Below are positions 14,903-23,923 of a stretch of DNA of 64,000 nucleotides, piece after piece (the first letter of the stretch is position 1; each line of letters opens with the position of its first letter). This stretch comes from Asticcacaulis sp. AC466 (GTDB lineage Bacteria; Pseudomonadota; Alphaproteobacteria; Caulobacterales; Caulobacteraceae), in the NCBI RefSeq assembly GCF_000495815.1, contig NZ_AWGE01000013.1:1-64000 (forward strand), in the 5' to 3' direction. A program made the position numbers and the translations under genes. Under the pieces are notes generated by a model, which was given only the letters and a program-made list of their open reading frames with translations, made no database searches and was not told the origin of the DNA.

Positions 14903-16270
14903 TCAGGCGCCGGTCGAAGCAGCCTCGCTGCGGCGCATCCGGCGTTCCTCATCGATAAAGGTTTGCGACAGGCTGTGATACAGCGGCCGCGGGCAGATCA
15001 GCCGGGAGACGCTGTAGGCCAGGACGCTGGCCGCGATGAGCGGCATGACCATGTTGTGGCTGTTGGTCATTTCCATGACGATGACGAAGGACGTCAGCGG
15101 CGACTGAACGACGCCGGAAAAATAGGCGACCATCCCGAGCAGCACCATGGTGCCCAATGGGGCGACGGGAAGCAGCCAGTGCATGTCGGCGCCGAGTCCG
15201 GCCCCTGTCGACAGGGATGGCGCGAACAGGCCGCCGGGGATGCCGCTGGCGCTCGACAGCAGGGTGGATACCCATTTGAGGACGCCAAACAGGGGTGAGC
15301 CGGTGTCAGCCCCGCCCAGCAGGGACCGCGCTTCGGAATAGCCAGTGCCGAATATATCGGTGCCGCTGACCACGCCAATGAGGGCAACCGACAGGCCGCA
15401 CAGGGCGGCGAACAGTATGCGGCGGCGTTCGAAAAAGCCGTTGAAGACGCGGCCCAGGCGTTTGTTGCAGAACACGAGAATGCGGGCGAACAGGCCCCCC
15501 AGCGCCCCGCCGCCCAGACCACAGACAAGAACGGCCAGGGTATCGGGGAGTGGCTGAAGATGGGCATCCGAATGCCCGAAATAGATATAATCCCCGACCA
15601 TGCCAAGGGAAGCGATACCGGCCAGCATGACGGTAAAGATCACGGTCCCGGATGTCCTTTGCTCGAAGGACTTGCCCAGCTCTTCGATGGCAAAGACGAT
15701 ACCCGCCAGCGGGGTATTGAAGGCGGCGGCGACGCCGGCTGCGCCCCCGGCCAAGAGGAGTGCCGATTCATTGCTGACAATGCCGCCGATGCGGCCGGTC
15801 ATGCGCATGAGCGCCGCGCCGATCTGCACTGTGGGGCCTTCACGGCCGATCGAGGCGCCCGTCAGCAAGCCCAGGAACAGGAGCGCCGTTTTCCCGAGCA
15901 CGACACGTAATGACACCAGACGGTCGAGGCCTTTGGGGTTATGCCGGACGATTTCGGTGGCGGCGATGACTTGCGGAATACCGCTGCCCTGGGAGCCGGG
16001 GAACCAGCGGCGGGCGGCAAAGGCGCTTATCGCAAATCCAACCGGGGTGATGACAAGCGGCAGCCATCCGACCTTCGCAACGCCCAAATGAAAGAGGGCT
16101 TGCGCGCCGTCGGCGACCTTGGCGACCAGAACCGCGACCACGCCGACAAGCAGGCCGCCGATCCAGAATACGAGCTGTGACCGCCAGTGTCTCAGGCTCA
16201 TCCAGCGCGAAAATACAGGCCTGAGGCGACGGAGATCTTTTGGCATATCATTTCCACGGCGTTTGAACAT
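14903..16270 (-). CDS. clcA: ClC-family chloride/proton antiporter
   Basis: The protein has about 455 residues and the full ClC fold with 16-18 membrane helices. Selectivity motifs are present: GSQGSGIPQV, GREGPTVQIG (with the gating glutamate) and GIPGGLFAPSL. FAIEEL, at the position of the internal proton-transfer glutamate of E. coli ClC, is kept, so proton-coupled exchange rather than a passive channel is expected. There are no C-terminal CBS domains. Starts are possible at TTG 16279, ATG 16270 and ATG 16246; the last has the best-spaced GGA. Confidence 0.92.
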   Translation of the reverse strand: MFKRRGNDMPKDLRRLRPVFSRWMSLRHWRSQLVFWIGGLLVGVVAVLVAKVADGAQALFHLGVAKVGWLPLVITPVGFAISAFAARRWFPGSQGSGIPQVIAATEIVRHNPKGLDRLVSLRVVLGKTALLFLGLLTGASIGREGPTVQIGAALMRMTGRIGGIVSNESALLLAGGAAGVAAAFNTPLAGIVFAIEELGKSFEQRTSGTVIFTVMLAGIASLGMVGDYIYFGHSDAHLQPLPDTLAVLVCGLGGGALGGLFARILVFCNKRLGRVFNGFFERRRILFAALCGLSVALIGVVSGTDIFGTGYSEARSLLGGADTGSPLFGVLKWVSTLLSSASGIPGGLFAPSLSTGAGLGADMHWLLPVAPLGTMVLLGMVAYFSGVVQSPLTSFVIVMEMTNSHNMVMPLIAASVLAYSVSRLICPRPLYHSLSQTFIDEERRMRRSEAASTGA

Positions 16271-16381
16271 CAATTGCAAGGGGGCCCTTACAATTAATCG
16301 GGCGGGAGGTATCCAAAAATCGGCCGAAGCGGGTTCACTTTTTACGGCTTGCTGTTACGGGCGGGCGTCGATGCCAAATTA

Positions 16382-16416
16382 AGAACGCCGATCTGAGCCA
16401 GTCAGATCGGCGTTCT
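16382..16416 (-). terminator. Strong hairpin terminator after the TonB receptor gene
   Basis: The arms agaacgccgatctga and tcagatcggcgttct form a perfect 15-base-pair stem with a 5-base loop (gccag). It sits about 50 bases beyond the receptor stop codon on the minus strand and is followed there by TAATTT. It shares its CGCCGATCTGA core with the phage terminator at 53361-53399. Confidence 0.8.
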
Positions 16417-16467
16417 ACTGCTTTGCCTTTATGCAGCGAAACGTGGGTTACACGTTTCGGATGCGGT

Positions 16468-19400
16468 TTAGAACTTTACCTGCACACCAGCCTGGATGCG
16501 GCGATCGTTCTTGAACCAGGCATTGGGGGCCAGGGTGCCGTTCTGATCGACCTGCTGTTTCAGGACAGTGTCGGTATCGAGCAGGTTGGAGCCTTCGAGG
16601 CTCAGTTCGACACGGTCGTTGATACGGTATTTCAGCGAGCCGTCGAGATAGCCGGCGGCGTCCTGCCAGATCGGGAAACCGATGCAGCAGTCAACCGAGG
16701 TGACCAGGAAGCGCGAGCGCCAGTTATAGGCCAGGCGTGCCGAGAATTTCGGCTTTTCGTACATGAAGATCAGGTTGTACGAATCCTTGGAGATGCCTTC
16801 CAGGGCATGCGGATTGATCGAATCCGACGCCTGCCTCAGGCCGCCGCCGCCCGTATTGGTGCCACCGTCGGCCGATTCCGAGATCAGGTTGGTATTGGTG
16901 ATCCCGTTATTGACGACGTGGGTGTAGTTCGCCTGGATGCCCAGACCGTTGAACGGTCCCGGCAGGAAGTCGAAGAAGCGTTGATAGGCCACTTCGAAGC
17001 CCTTGATGGCGGCGCCGTTGCCATTGACCGGGCCGTTGACCTTCACCGTCTTGGTGACGCCATTATTGGTCAGGGTCAGGTCGTAGCTCCCGTACTGGAT
17101 ATAGTCGTAGAACTTTTTGCTGAAGCCGGTGAAGGTGAAGGAGCCGACGCTGGCGAAATAGTGTTCGATGGAGAGGTCGAACTGATCGGCCGTCATCGGT
17201 TTCAGGTACGGGTTGGCGGCGTTGCTCTGGTAGCTGAAGTTGTAGCCGACGGCCAGGCCGTTGCTGTCATAGACGATGCGCGGATCGGTCGGGTTGGTGG
17301 CGATCGGCGACCCTTGACGGTCGATGGAGGCGTAGTTTTTCATATAGCCCAGGTCGGGCCGCGACATGGCCTTGGAGGCGGCGAAGCGCAGCACCCATTC
17401 GTCGTTCAGGTCGAACTTGATATTGAAGCTGGGCAGGACATTGTGGTGCGTCGCCGTGGCGGTGCTTTGGATATAGGCGTTGTTGTTGAAGGCGAGGTCG
17501 CTGGCCGAGATCAGGCAGCCGGGCGTCCAGCTATTGTAGGGATGTTGCGGGTCGGAGGTGTTCACGGTTCGGGTACATTGCAACTCCGCCGGGGTGTAGG
17601 TGGTGCTGAACGGTTGCGGCAGCAGGATGCCGCCGACGGATTCGTTGCGGGTTTCGACGTAGCGCACGCCGATATTGCCCGATACGCCGAAGCCGAACAG
17701 AGTGGCGTCATGGCCGCCGAATTTCAACATGGCGTAGGCGGCCTTGGTCTTTTCCGAGGTCGGGTGGATTTCCGGCGCGGTGTAGCAGCCAAAGTCACCG
17801 GACGAGATTTCGCCTGCACGGTAGCCGGCATTCGAACAGACCGGGTAGAAACCGCTGAAGCTGCGGGTCGTGCCGTTGTTGCCGAGATTGTCGCCCACGG
17901 CCGCCGACGATTTCAGGTGATCCATGTTGAAGAAGACGAAGGACTGGGTGCCCATCACACCGCCACGGAAGAAATCGCTGTTGAAGGTGTGGCTCTGGTA
18001 CGGGTCGGTGCCGTAGACGGGCAGGTCGGCATTGTAGACCGCCGACTGATTGCCCCAGGTCGAGGTGATATTGGCCCAGTTATAGGCGCCCCAGCGGACG
18101 GTCTGGTCGCGGTCGGCATAGCGCGCGCCGACCTTCAGGGTGTCGAGCCAGGTGCCGTTAAGCGACCATTCGAAATCGGCACGGGCGGCGGTTTCGGTGC
18201 CTGACGATTCTTCGGCGTGATCGGAGGCGGAATAGTAGTTGTAGTTATGCGCGTTGGTGAAACCGCCCGTCGCCAGGTTGACATAGGGCACATTGGTATC
18301 GGTCAGGGTCATGACCGGATATTTGCCGGTCGTGTCCAGATACATGTTGCCGTAGGTGTTCATGTTGACGTTGGCGTTGAAGTTCGCCACCTCGGACTTC
18401 ACGTGCTGGACGTCGAAGCTGGCGCGCATGGTGTCGGAAATGTCCCATTTCAGGTTCACCGACACGTCTTCGGTATATTCGTTGTTCTTCAGGTAGTTGG
18501 ACGCGGACTGGATCTGGGCGCCGCGGCGGGCGTCGGCGCCGGTCGCGCAGCCCGACCAGGAGTGACAGGTGGCCAGCAAGGGAACGCCCGGCGCGATCGA
18601 AGCAACATTGGCGGCCGATGCGGCATCGTCGTCGGCCAGGTAGCCGATCAGGGTCGACATCTCGCCGGTCAGGAAATTGCCGTTGCCGTCGAAGGTGAAG
18701 GGGGCGGTGCCGTTGGCGGGCTTGACCACGTCGGGATTGGTTTCGACATAGTCGGTCGGCAGGCCGTAGACGCTGAAGGCCGAGCCGGAAATGGCGTATT
18801 CCTGCCACGAATTGCGGTACTGGGAGCGGTTATATTGCGCGGTGAGCAGCAAGGAGCCGTCATTGGAGCGCCATTGCGCCGCCAGAGCCACGCCCTTGCG
18901 GTTGCGGTCATAGACGTTTTCGCGGTTGTAGACGACGGACGGAATGTACTTCAGGCCGGGGCCGAAGACGGATGGCACGTCGAATATGCCCATGCGGTCG
19001 TATTGGATGCCTTGCGAGCCGGTATAGACCTGTGACACGGCGAAGTTGGCCATGACGCCAAATTCGCCCAGGTCGGTGGACCAGCGGTCGGACCAGATGG
19101 CGGAGGCGTCGTAGCCTTCCTTCTTGGCCAGGTCGCCATAGTTGGTGCTGGCGTTGACGACAAGTAGGCGGCCCTTGCTGTCGAAGGGCAGGCGGGTGCG
19201 CAGGTTGATCGAGCCGGCTATACCACCTTCGATCAGGTCGGCGGTCTGGTTCTTATAGGTATCGACGCCCGCCATCAGTTCCGGTGAGACATCGCCCCAC
19301 GACAGGCCGCGCGAGGAGTTGGCCGAGAAGGTGTCGCGGCCGTTGAATTCGGAGCGGACCTGCATCAGGCCGCGCACCAGGACGCCGGAGGGTTCAGCGG

Positions 19401-19752
19401 AGAAGTGCGACGTGTCGTCCGTGCCGTTGAAGCGCACGACGGTGATGCCGGCGACGCGTTGCAGGGCTTCGGCGACCGACTTGTCCGGGAAGGAGCCGAT
19501 GTCTTCGGAGGTGATCGAATCGACGATGGTATCGGCGTTACGCTTGATCTGCTGGGCGGATTTCAGCGATTTGCGCACGCCGGTGACGACGACTTCGGTG
19601 GAATCGGCGGTGGCGGTAGTAGTGGGGGCGGCATTGGCGGCGGCGTCCTGCGCGCTGGCCGGTGTGAAGCCGATGGCCAGTGCGGCCACCGCAGTCAGGC
19701 ATGCGCCTGTCATCAGTGTTTTTCGCGTATGTCCAAATTGACGGATGATCAT
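16468..19752 (-). CDS. TonB-dependent receptor, large carbohydrate-type
   Basis: The 1094-residue outer-membrane transporter has a Sec signal peptide ending around PASAQ. A TonB-box-like segment is followed by the plug domain, whose signatures include STEVVVTGVRKSLKSAQQIK, GSFPDKSVAEALQRVAGITV and VLVRGLMQVRSEFNGRD. The 22-strand barrel fills the remainder and ends in the C-terminal aromatic/charged strand IQAGVQVKF. Length and plug match the family expanded in Caulobacter and Xanthomonas for sugar-oligomer uptake. The neighbouring GH39 gene on the same strand suggests xylo-oligosaccharides as cargo. The start follows AGGA. A hairpin terminator closes the transcript at 16382-16416. Confidence 0.92.
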   Translation of the reverse strand: MIIRQFGHTRKTLMTGACLTAVAALAIGFTPASAQDAAANAAPTTTATADSTEVVVTGVRKSLKSAQQIKRNADTIVDSITSEDIGSFPDKSVAEALQRVAGITVVRFNGTDDTSHFSAEPSGVLVRGLMQVRSEFNGRDTFSANSSRGLSWGDVSPELMAGVDTYKNQTADLIEGGIAGSINLRTRLPFDSKGRLLVVNASTNYGDLAKKEGYDASAIWSDRWSTDLGEFGVMANFAVSQVYTGSQGIQYDRMGIFDVPSVFGPGLKYIPSVVYNRENVYDRNRKGVALAAQWRSNDGSLLLTAQYNRSQYRNSWQEYAISGSAFSVYGLPTDYVETNPDVVKPANGTAPFTFDGNGNFLTGEMSTLIGYLADDDAASAANVASIAPGVPLLATCHSWSGCATGADARRGAQIQSASNYLKNNEYTEDVSVNLKWDISDTMRASFDVQHVKSEVANFNANVNMNTYGNMYLDTTGKYPVMTLTDTNVPYVNLATGGFTNAHNYNYYSASDHAEESSGTETAARADFEWSLNGTWLDTLKVGARYADRDQTVRWGAYNWANITSTWGNQSAVYNADLPVYGTDPYQSHTFNSDFFRGGVMGTQSFVFFNMDHLKSSAAVGDNLGNNGTTRSFSGFYPVCSNAGYRAGEISSGDFGCYTAPEIHPTSEKTKAAYAMLKFGGHDATLFGFGVSGNIGVRYVETRNESVGGILLPQPFSTTYTPAELQCTRTVNTSDPQHPYNSWTPGCLISASDLAFNNNAYIQSTATATHHNVLPSFNIKFDLNDEWVLRFAASKAMSRPDLGYMKNYASIDRQGSPIATNPTDPRIVYDSNGLAVGYNFSYQSNAANPYLKPMTADQFDLSIEHYFASVGSFTFTGFSKKFYDYIQYGSYDLTLTNNGVTKTVKVNGPVNGNGAAIKGFEVAYQRFFDFLPGPFNGLGIQANYTHVVNNGITNTNLISESADGGTNTGGGGLRQASDSINPHALEGISKDSYNLIFMYEKPKFSARLAYNWRSRFLVTSVDCCIGFPIWQDAAGYLDGSLKYRINDRVELSLEGSNLLDTDTVLKQQVDQNGTLAPNAWFKNDRRIQAGVQVKF

Positions 19753-20151
19753 CTTGGTCCTTCCTGTGGGCGCCCATGCGACGCGACGGTTATGGCAATA
19801 CGTTCAGCCCGAATGCGGCCCCTAACGTAACCAACGCATAAATTGGTGCGTACCAATACACGCGCAAAGTTGTCATATGTCCATCTCAATGCGGCTGAGT
19901 TCCGTGACTCTTGGTCACAATTTTATATAATTATTGTATTTATGTCGCAATTTAGCCATAAAAAGACCTTTACAGGTGAAAATATCGACATATTTCCTCT
20001 GTAAAAACATGATGTTATTAATTGGTTTTAATTTGGTTCTATCAAAATTGGTCGTGACTGGACCAGAGGCAGGTGGCCGTGTGTCTCGCAATTTCGCAAC
20101 GCGGTGCTGTCCCGGCAGGGAAGGCCGTGCACCGGTATGATCGGAGAGTCG
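19753..20151. other. Promoter region of the TonB receptor, AT-rich
   Basis: This gap of about 400 bases between GH39 and the receptor (both minus strand) carries no gene. Its right half is strikingly AT-rich for this genome. ATTGGTGCGTACCAAT lies at 19842-19857, about 90 bases before the receptor start. gtgactcttggtcac (arms GTGAC/GTCAC) is near 19900. No terminator for the GH39 gene was identified. Confidence 0.45.
19842..19857. promoter_or_regulatory. Candidate operator upstream of the TonB receptor
   Basis: ATTGGTgcgtACCAAT is an inverted repeat with 6-base arms, and a second CCAACGC-type half-site lies just to its left. Its position about 90 bases upstream of the receptor start fits control by a LacI- or GntR-like sugar regulator. 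It differs from the TAGCGCTA-type site in front of the GH39 gene, so the two genes may answer to different regulators. Confidence 0.45.
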
Positions 20152-21735
20152 TTATTTTACCGGTGTCAGGGTGACGAGGACGATATCGTTGCTGCGCATG
20201 TCCAGCGCCACGGATGCCGTGCCGGATTTGGCCACGGTTATGTTGCGGGCGGTTTCCGGCGCATCGCGGGTGAGGGCGTTCATGTGCGCGATCTGGTCCG
20301 GGGTCAGCGATTTGGGTGCGCCCATCTCGATATAGGCCGAATAGGCGTCATTGGCGCGGAAGCCGGTGCGATGGACGCGCAGCGCATAGGTGCCGGGTGT
20401 CAGGTGAGACAGGTCAAGCGTGAGGCCCGGTGCGGCTTCGTTGGGGACGATGCGGCTATAGAAGGGTTTGTTGCTGACCGGCTGTTCCGGCTGCTGGAAG
20501 TCCCAGACCACGGCGGCGACCGAACCGGCGTCGGTGGCGGCCCAAACCTGCGCGTCGGTCGCGGGGATAGACTTGCCGGTCAGGGCGTTGAGATATTTGT
20601 AGGCGAACCAGGCCGGTTTGCGGATGCCTTCGCGCGTCATCAGGCCGAAGCCGCCATGGAAGGGCGTCGGCGGTGGGCCGGGTTCTTCGAACAGGTCGGT
20701 ATAGACCCAGTAGCTCATGCCCTGGAGCAGGCCCTGGCTGGCCTTTAGTTTGGTGAGGATATAGGGCGCGCTGATATAGCTGTCGTGGACCAGGTCGCGC
20801 GGCGTATAGCTGGTGCTCCATTCAGTGAAATAGAGCGGCAGGCCGGGATAGGCCGAGGCTTCGATTTCGGCGCGGACGCGGCGGATGTCGCCGATGATGG
20901 CGTCGGGCGAGGGCGAGAGCTTGGTGTCGGACTTGCCCTCTTCGTCGAGAAAGCCGCCATCGACGCCATAGGTGTGGGTGGTGACGAAATCGACCGCCGC
21001 GCCGGCTTTATGAACGTGGGCCAGGAATTCCGGCACCCAGGCGGCGCCAGCCGTGGACGGACCGCCGACGCGCAAGGCTGGATCGATCGCCTTGATCGTA
21101 TTGGCGGTCAGGACATAGAGGTCGAAATAGGCGGCCTGATCGGCCTTTTCCCAGAAGCCGTCGAGATTGGGTTCGTTCCACACCTCGAAGAACCAGGTGC
21201 GCACTTCGGCGGCGCCATAGCGCGTCAGGATGTGGCGGATGAAGGCGTCGATCAGGTCTTTCCACGCATCCGGCTTGGGGTGGGAAGTGTTGCCCTGCCA
21301 GTAGAAGATACGGTTGTCGGAGGTTTTCAGCGCCTCGGGCGTGAAGCCCAGTTCGACGAAGGGTTTAATACGCCGGGCCAGCAGGGCATCGTAGAGATAG
21401 TCGAGTTTCGTCCAGTCACAGACGGTCTTGCCGTCCACGATCTTCACCGTGCCCAGTACATCGTGGAAGATGGCGTGGAAGCGGATATAGCGAAAGCCCA
21501 GTTCATCGACGGTTGTTTTCAATTGGCCCAGGCTGTCGTCGCGGATCAGGGTGCCGGGAAAATCGGAGCCTATGGACAGGTCGAAAAAGCGATCCACTGG
21601 CGTTGTCGCGCGCGAGAGGTCGAGTGCTACGGTGCGGCCCCTGGGCGGCAGGGCCTTGGCCGTGACGACGGCAGGTGCGACCATGCCCGCCAGTATCAGA
21701 GTGGAAAGGGTGCGCCGGGATATCGGGTTCGCCAT
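20152..21735 (-). CDS. Exported GH39 glycosidase, probable beta-xylosidase
   Basis: The 527-residue enzyme has a Tat-like signal (SRRTLSTLILAGMVAPAVV), so it would fold before export to the periplasm. The GH39 (beta/alpha)8 barrel holds the acid/base E188 in FEVWNEPNLDGFW and the nucleophile E305 in YFTEWSTSYTPRD; a C-terminal beta-sandwich follows from about residue 400. The family includes beta-xylosidases of Caulobacter. It would release xylose from oligomers imported by the neighbouring receptor. The ATG at 21735 follows AGGACGAAA; the longer open frame reaches over the operator at 21775-21788 and was rejected. Confidence 0.87.
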   Translation of the reverse strand: MANPISRRTLSTLILAGMVAPAVVTAKALPPRGRTVALDLSRATTPVDRFFDLSIGSDFPGTLIRDDSLGQLKTTVDELGFRYIRFHAIFHDVLGTVKIVDGKTVCDWTKLDYLYDALLARRIKPFVELGFTPEALKTSDNRIFYWQGNTSHPKPDAWKDLIDAFIRHILTRYGAAEVRTWFFEVWNEPNLDGFWEKADQAAYFDLYVLTANTIKAIDPALRVGGPSTAGAAWVPEFLAHVHKAGAAVDFVTTHTYGVDGGFLDEEGKSDTKLSPSPDAIIGDIRRVRAEIEASAYPGLPLYFTEWSTSYTPRDLVHDSYISAPYILTKLKASQGLLQGMSYWVYTDLFEEPGPPPTPFHGGFGLMTREGIRKPAWFAYKYLNALTGKSIPATDAQVWAATDAGSVAAVVWDFQQPEQPVSNKPFYSRIVPNEAAPGLTLDLSHLTPGTYALRVHRTGFRANDAYSAYIEMGAPKSLTPDQIAHMNALTRDAPETARNITVAKSGTASVALDMRSNDIVLVTLTPVK

Positions 21736-21774
21736 TTTCGTCCTGCCTGCTTGCTTGCTTGTCTTGTTGTTAAC

Positions 21775-21788
21775 TGATAGCGCTACCA
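21775..21788. promoter_or_regulatory. LacI-type operator upstream of GH39
   Basis: TGATAGCGCTACCA is palindromic except for one position and has the central CG typical of LacI/GalR operators. It resembles the TAGCGCTA-centred sites I associate with xylose control in caulobacters. It sits 40-53 bases before the GH39 start codon, where a repressor would block initiation. Confidence 0.65.
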
Positions 21789-21906
21789 AAAGGCCATGGC
21801 AAGCGGAACGCTACCTGATCTTGATGCGGTTCGCCTTGTCCCGCATCCGTTCCTTATGGCGAACGCCGTATTGTGAGATAACAAAGTTTCCAAGAAGGAT
21901 CTCCGC

Positions 21907-22182
21907 ATGGCCAAATCGATCGTTTCGCACGCGTCTCGGGTACTGAACGTCTTGCCTGCTGCGCATTTTTTGACGCGTACCCTACCGTCGCCTCGGATCG
22001 TCGCGGCGGCGGCTGTGTTGAAGCATCCCGCGGTGCGTCGCGCGGCGCCGGGCCTTAGCGCTCTTGCCACCGTCGGACTGGCGACTCTGGCGCTGGTGTC
22101 GCTGGCCAAAAGGGTGAAGGCTCGAAAACAGGCGCGGATACCCGGAGATGCGGGGGCGCTTGAGCGTTCGTCCGCAACCTAA
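21907..22182 (+). CDS. Small membrane-associated hypothetical protein
   Basis: This 91-residue basic protein has one hydrophobic segment (GLSALATVGLATLALVSLA, residues about 48-66) followed by KRVKARK, which favours an inner-membrane anchor with a cytoplasmic tail. The start has AAGGAT at suitable distance. No family is recognised. It is divergent from the GH39 gene and upstream of a receiver-domain gene. Confidence 0.5.
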   Translation: MAKSIVSHASRVLNVLPAAHFLTRTLPSPRIVAAAAVLKHPAVRRAAPGLSALATVGLATLALVSLAKRVKARKQARIPGDAGALERSSAT

Positions 22183-22306
22183 TTTTATACGGCGGTCCGG
22201 TATGATTAGCGGGCCGTTAACCGTCTTCGAATAGGCTCTTCCCGTGCTGGGGGAAGCGGAGACAGGGCTGTCGGGCGGCAGCCAAATACTGCCGAATAGG
22301 TGCAGA

Positions 22307-22708
22307 ATGAACATGACCCCTCACGCTTCAGTTTTTCATGACGGTCCTGTCCGTGTTCTGGTCGTCGATGACAATGAGCCGTCGGCCCTGACGCTGACCT
22401 GGGCTATGGAAATGTACGGCTATGATGTTCGCACCTGTCACGACGGCCGGGCAGCGGTCAAAATAGCCGATGATTTCGATCCCGATATCGTATTGATGGA
22501 CCTTGGGATGCCGGTCATGGACGGAGTAGAGGCGTGCCGCCGTTTGCGCGCCAATCCGGCCCATCGCCATACGCTTGTCATCGCCCAGACCGGATGGGGC
22601 GACCGCGACTGGCGCCAGAAAACCGCCGAAGAGGGCTTCGATTATCACCTGGTCAAACCGATCGACCTGGATGAACTGCTGGGGCTTATTTCAAGGACGG
22701 CGCAATAG
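22307..22708 (+). CDS. Single-domain response regulator (REC)
   Basis: The 133-residue protein is one receiver domain: acidic pocket LVVDDNEPSALT, phospho-acceptor in VLMDLGMPVMDGVEA, the threonine/tryptophan stretch IAQTGWGDRDWRQ and the lysine in YHLVKPIDLDEL. There is no output domain, so it acts by protein contact, as in phosphorelays or fused-kinase partners. No kinase gene is nearby. The frame stays open 21 codons upstream to a GTG; the ATG at 22307 with AGGTG in front gives the expected N-terminus. Confidence 0.85.
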   Translation: MNMTPHASVFHDGPVRVLVVDDNEPSALTLTWAMEMYGYDVRTCHDGRAAVKIADDFDPDIVLMDLGMPVMDGVEACRRLRANPAHRHTLVIAQTGWGDRDWRQKTAEEGFDYHLVKPIDLDELLGLISRTAQ

Positions 22709-22713
22709 ATACG

Positions 22714-23850
22714 TCACGGTTTGAAGACGCGTTTTACAGTTTCGACAAAGGCATAGTCCCATGCCTGCCAGTCATGACCGGCGTAAAGTGTCGTCAGGGT
22801 GCAATTGACCGACGCGGCATTGGCGGCGCGGCAAACGGCATCGGTCGCTTTTACGAAGGGCGTTTCGAACCGGCCCGCTTCTACGTAAAGATCAAGCGGC
22901 GCGGCGTGGCTGAAATCGAAATAGCTGGGGCCCATACCTATGGACCCTCCGGCGGCCTGGCCGAACACGCCCCTGTGGCGGAGGGCGAAACTCACGGCCC
23001 AACTGGCGCCACTTGAGACGCCAAACGTCATCCGGTCTTGAGGGCGGTGGCTGGCATGAAAGGTTGTTTCCGCCAGCGGCATCACCTCGTCACGCACGAA
23101 GGCTTCGTGAGCGAGGTATTCGGGCAGTTGCATGGTTTTACCGGGCAGATATTCGCGGTTGCGCTGGTCCTTGCCGCCCGCGACCAGTGGCGGGCCGGCG
23201 CCATAGGCTATGCCGACGAGCAGGATAGGCCGTATCGCGCCTTTTAGGATGAGATATTCCAGTAACTGCGCGTAATGCTGCGCGCTTGCGCCATCCGCCA
23301 TATATATGACGGGGTAGCCGTCGGCGGGGATTTTGCCCGGCGGGGTGTAGATGAAGAGGTCGCGCTTGGCTTTCAAGTTGACGCTGTCGAAGGCGATTTC
23401 GGTGATGTGCCCCTGCAAGGTGTCCACGGCCTCAGGGGCAGGGGGTGCATGTGGGCCGCGATAGGTGAGGCGGGGCGAGTCATCGACAGCCGGCAGCATG
23501 AGGGAGATGATCGCTTGATCCATACCCGGCACCCGGTAGGCGGCGCCCCACAGGGTGCCGGTGGCATCGTGGTCGAGACGCTCCATCTGCGCCTGGAAGG
23601 TGCAGCATAGCCCGGGCGGCTCACCCGAACCGCGCGCCGCAATGCGGATGATGTTGCCATCCACCCAATAGGCCAGCGCTTGGTCGCCAAGATGTTTGGC
23701 GGCCTGTTCCGGCGTGAAATCGACGGCAGACCGGCAGTAGTCGGTACATGGCGCCGGTTCGGGAACGGTCGGGGTCTGGCCGAACGCGTCGCCCGCCATC
23801 CCGGCCGCCAGTCCCGCCAGCGTTGCGCATAATGCCTTGATCGTTGTCAT
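22714..23850 (-). CDS. Exported esterase, alpha/beta-hydrolase (Esterase D-like)
   Basis: The 378-residue protein has a Sec signal (MTTIKALCATLAGLAAGMAG). The N-terminal part resembles the beta-sandwich that precedes the hydrolase in enterochelin-esterase-like enzymes. The alpha/beta-hydrolase part begins near YPVIYMADGASAQHY and keeps the nucleophile elbow GVSSGASWAV. A histidine candidate lies in GHDWQAWDYAF, close to the C-terminus. The four cysteines near the N-terminus (CTDYCRS, LCCTF) may form disulphides in the periplasm. The substrate may be an acetylated or feruloylated sugar, consistent with the nearby xylan-type locus, but this is inference. Confidence 0.8.
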   Translation of the reverse strand: MTTIKALCATLAGLAAGMAGDAFGQTPTVPEPAPCTDYCRSAVDFTPEQAAKHLGDQALAYWVDGNIIRIAARGSGEPPGLCCTFQAQMERLDHDATGTLWGAAYRVPGMDQAIISLMLPAVDDSPRLTYRGPHAPPAPEAVDTLQGHITEIAFDSVNLKAKRDLFIYTPPGKIPADGYPVIYMADGASAQHYAQLLEYLILKGAIRPILLVGIAYGAGPPLVAGGKDQRNREYLPGKTMQLPEYLAHEAFVRDEVMPLAETTFHASHRPQDRMTFGVSSGASWAVSFALRHRGVFGQAAGGSIGMGPSYFDFSHAAPLDLYVEAGRFETPFVKATDAVCRAANAASVNCTLTTLYAGHDWQAWDYAFVETVKRVFKP

Positions 23851-23923
23851 CGCATCCCCCTGCAACCCTATGTAGGCACGGCGGCTGAGGATTGTGAAGT
23901 CTTCATGTTGGGCATCGGCCCGG

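Noticed and set aside
16423-19035. Very long plus-strand frames opposite the TonB receptor gene
   Set aside because: Shadow frames caused by codon bias on the opposite strand; no ribosome-binding sites and no family motifs.
20000-20040. TTAA-N6-TTAA resembling a CtrA site in the TonB receptor upstream region
   Set aside because: Spacing is six, not the seven bases of the CtrA consensus, and the region is AT-rich enough for chance.
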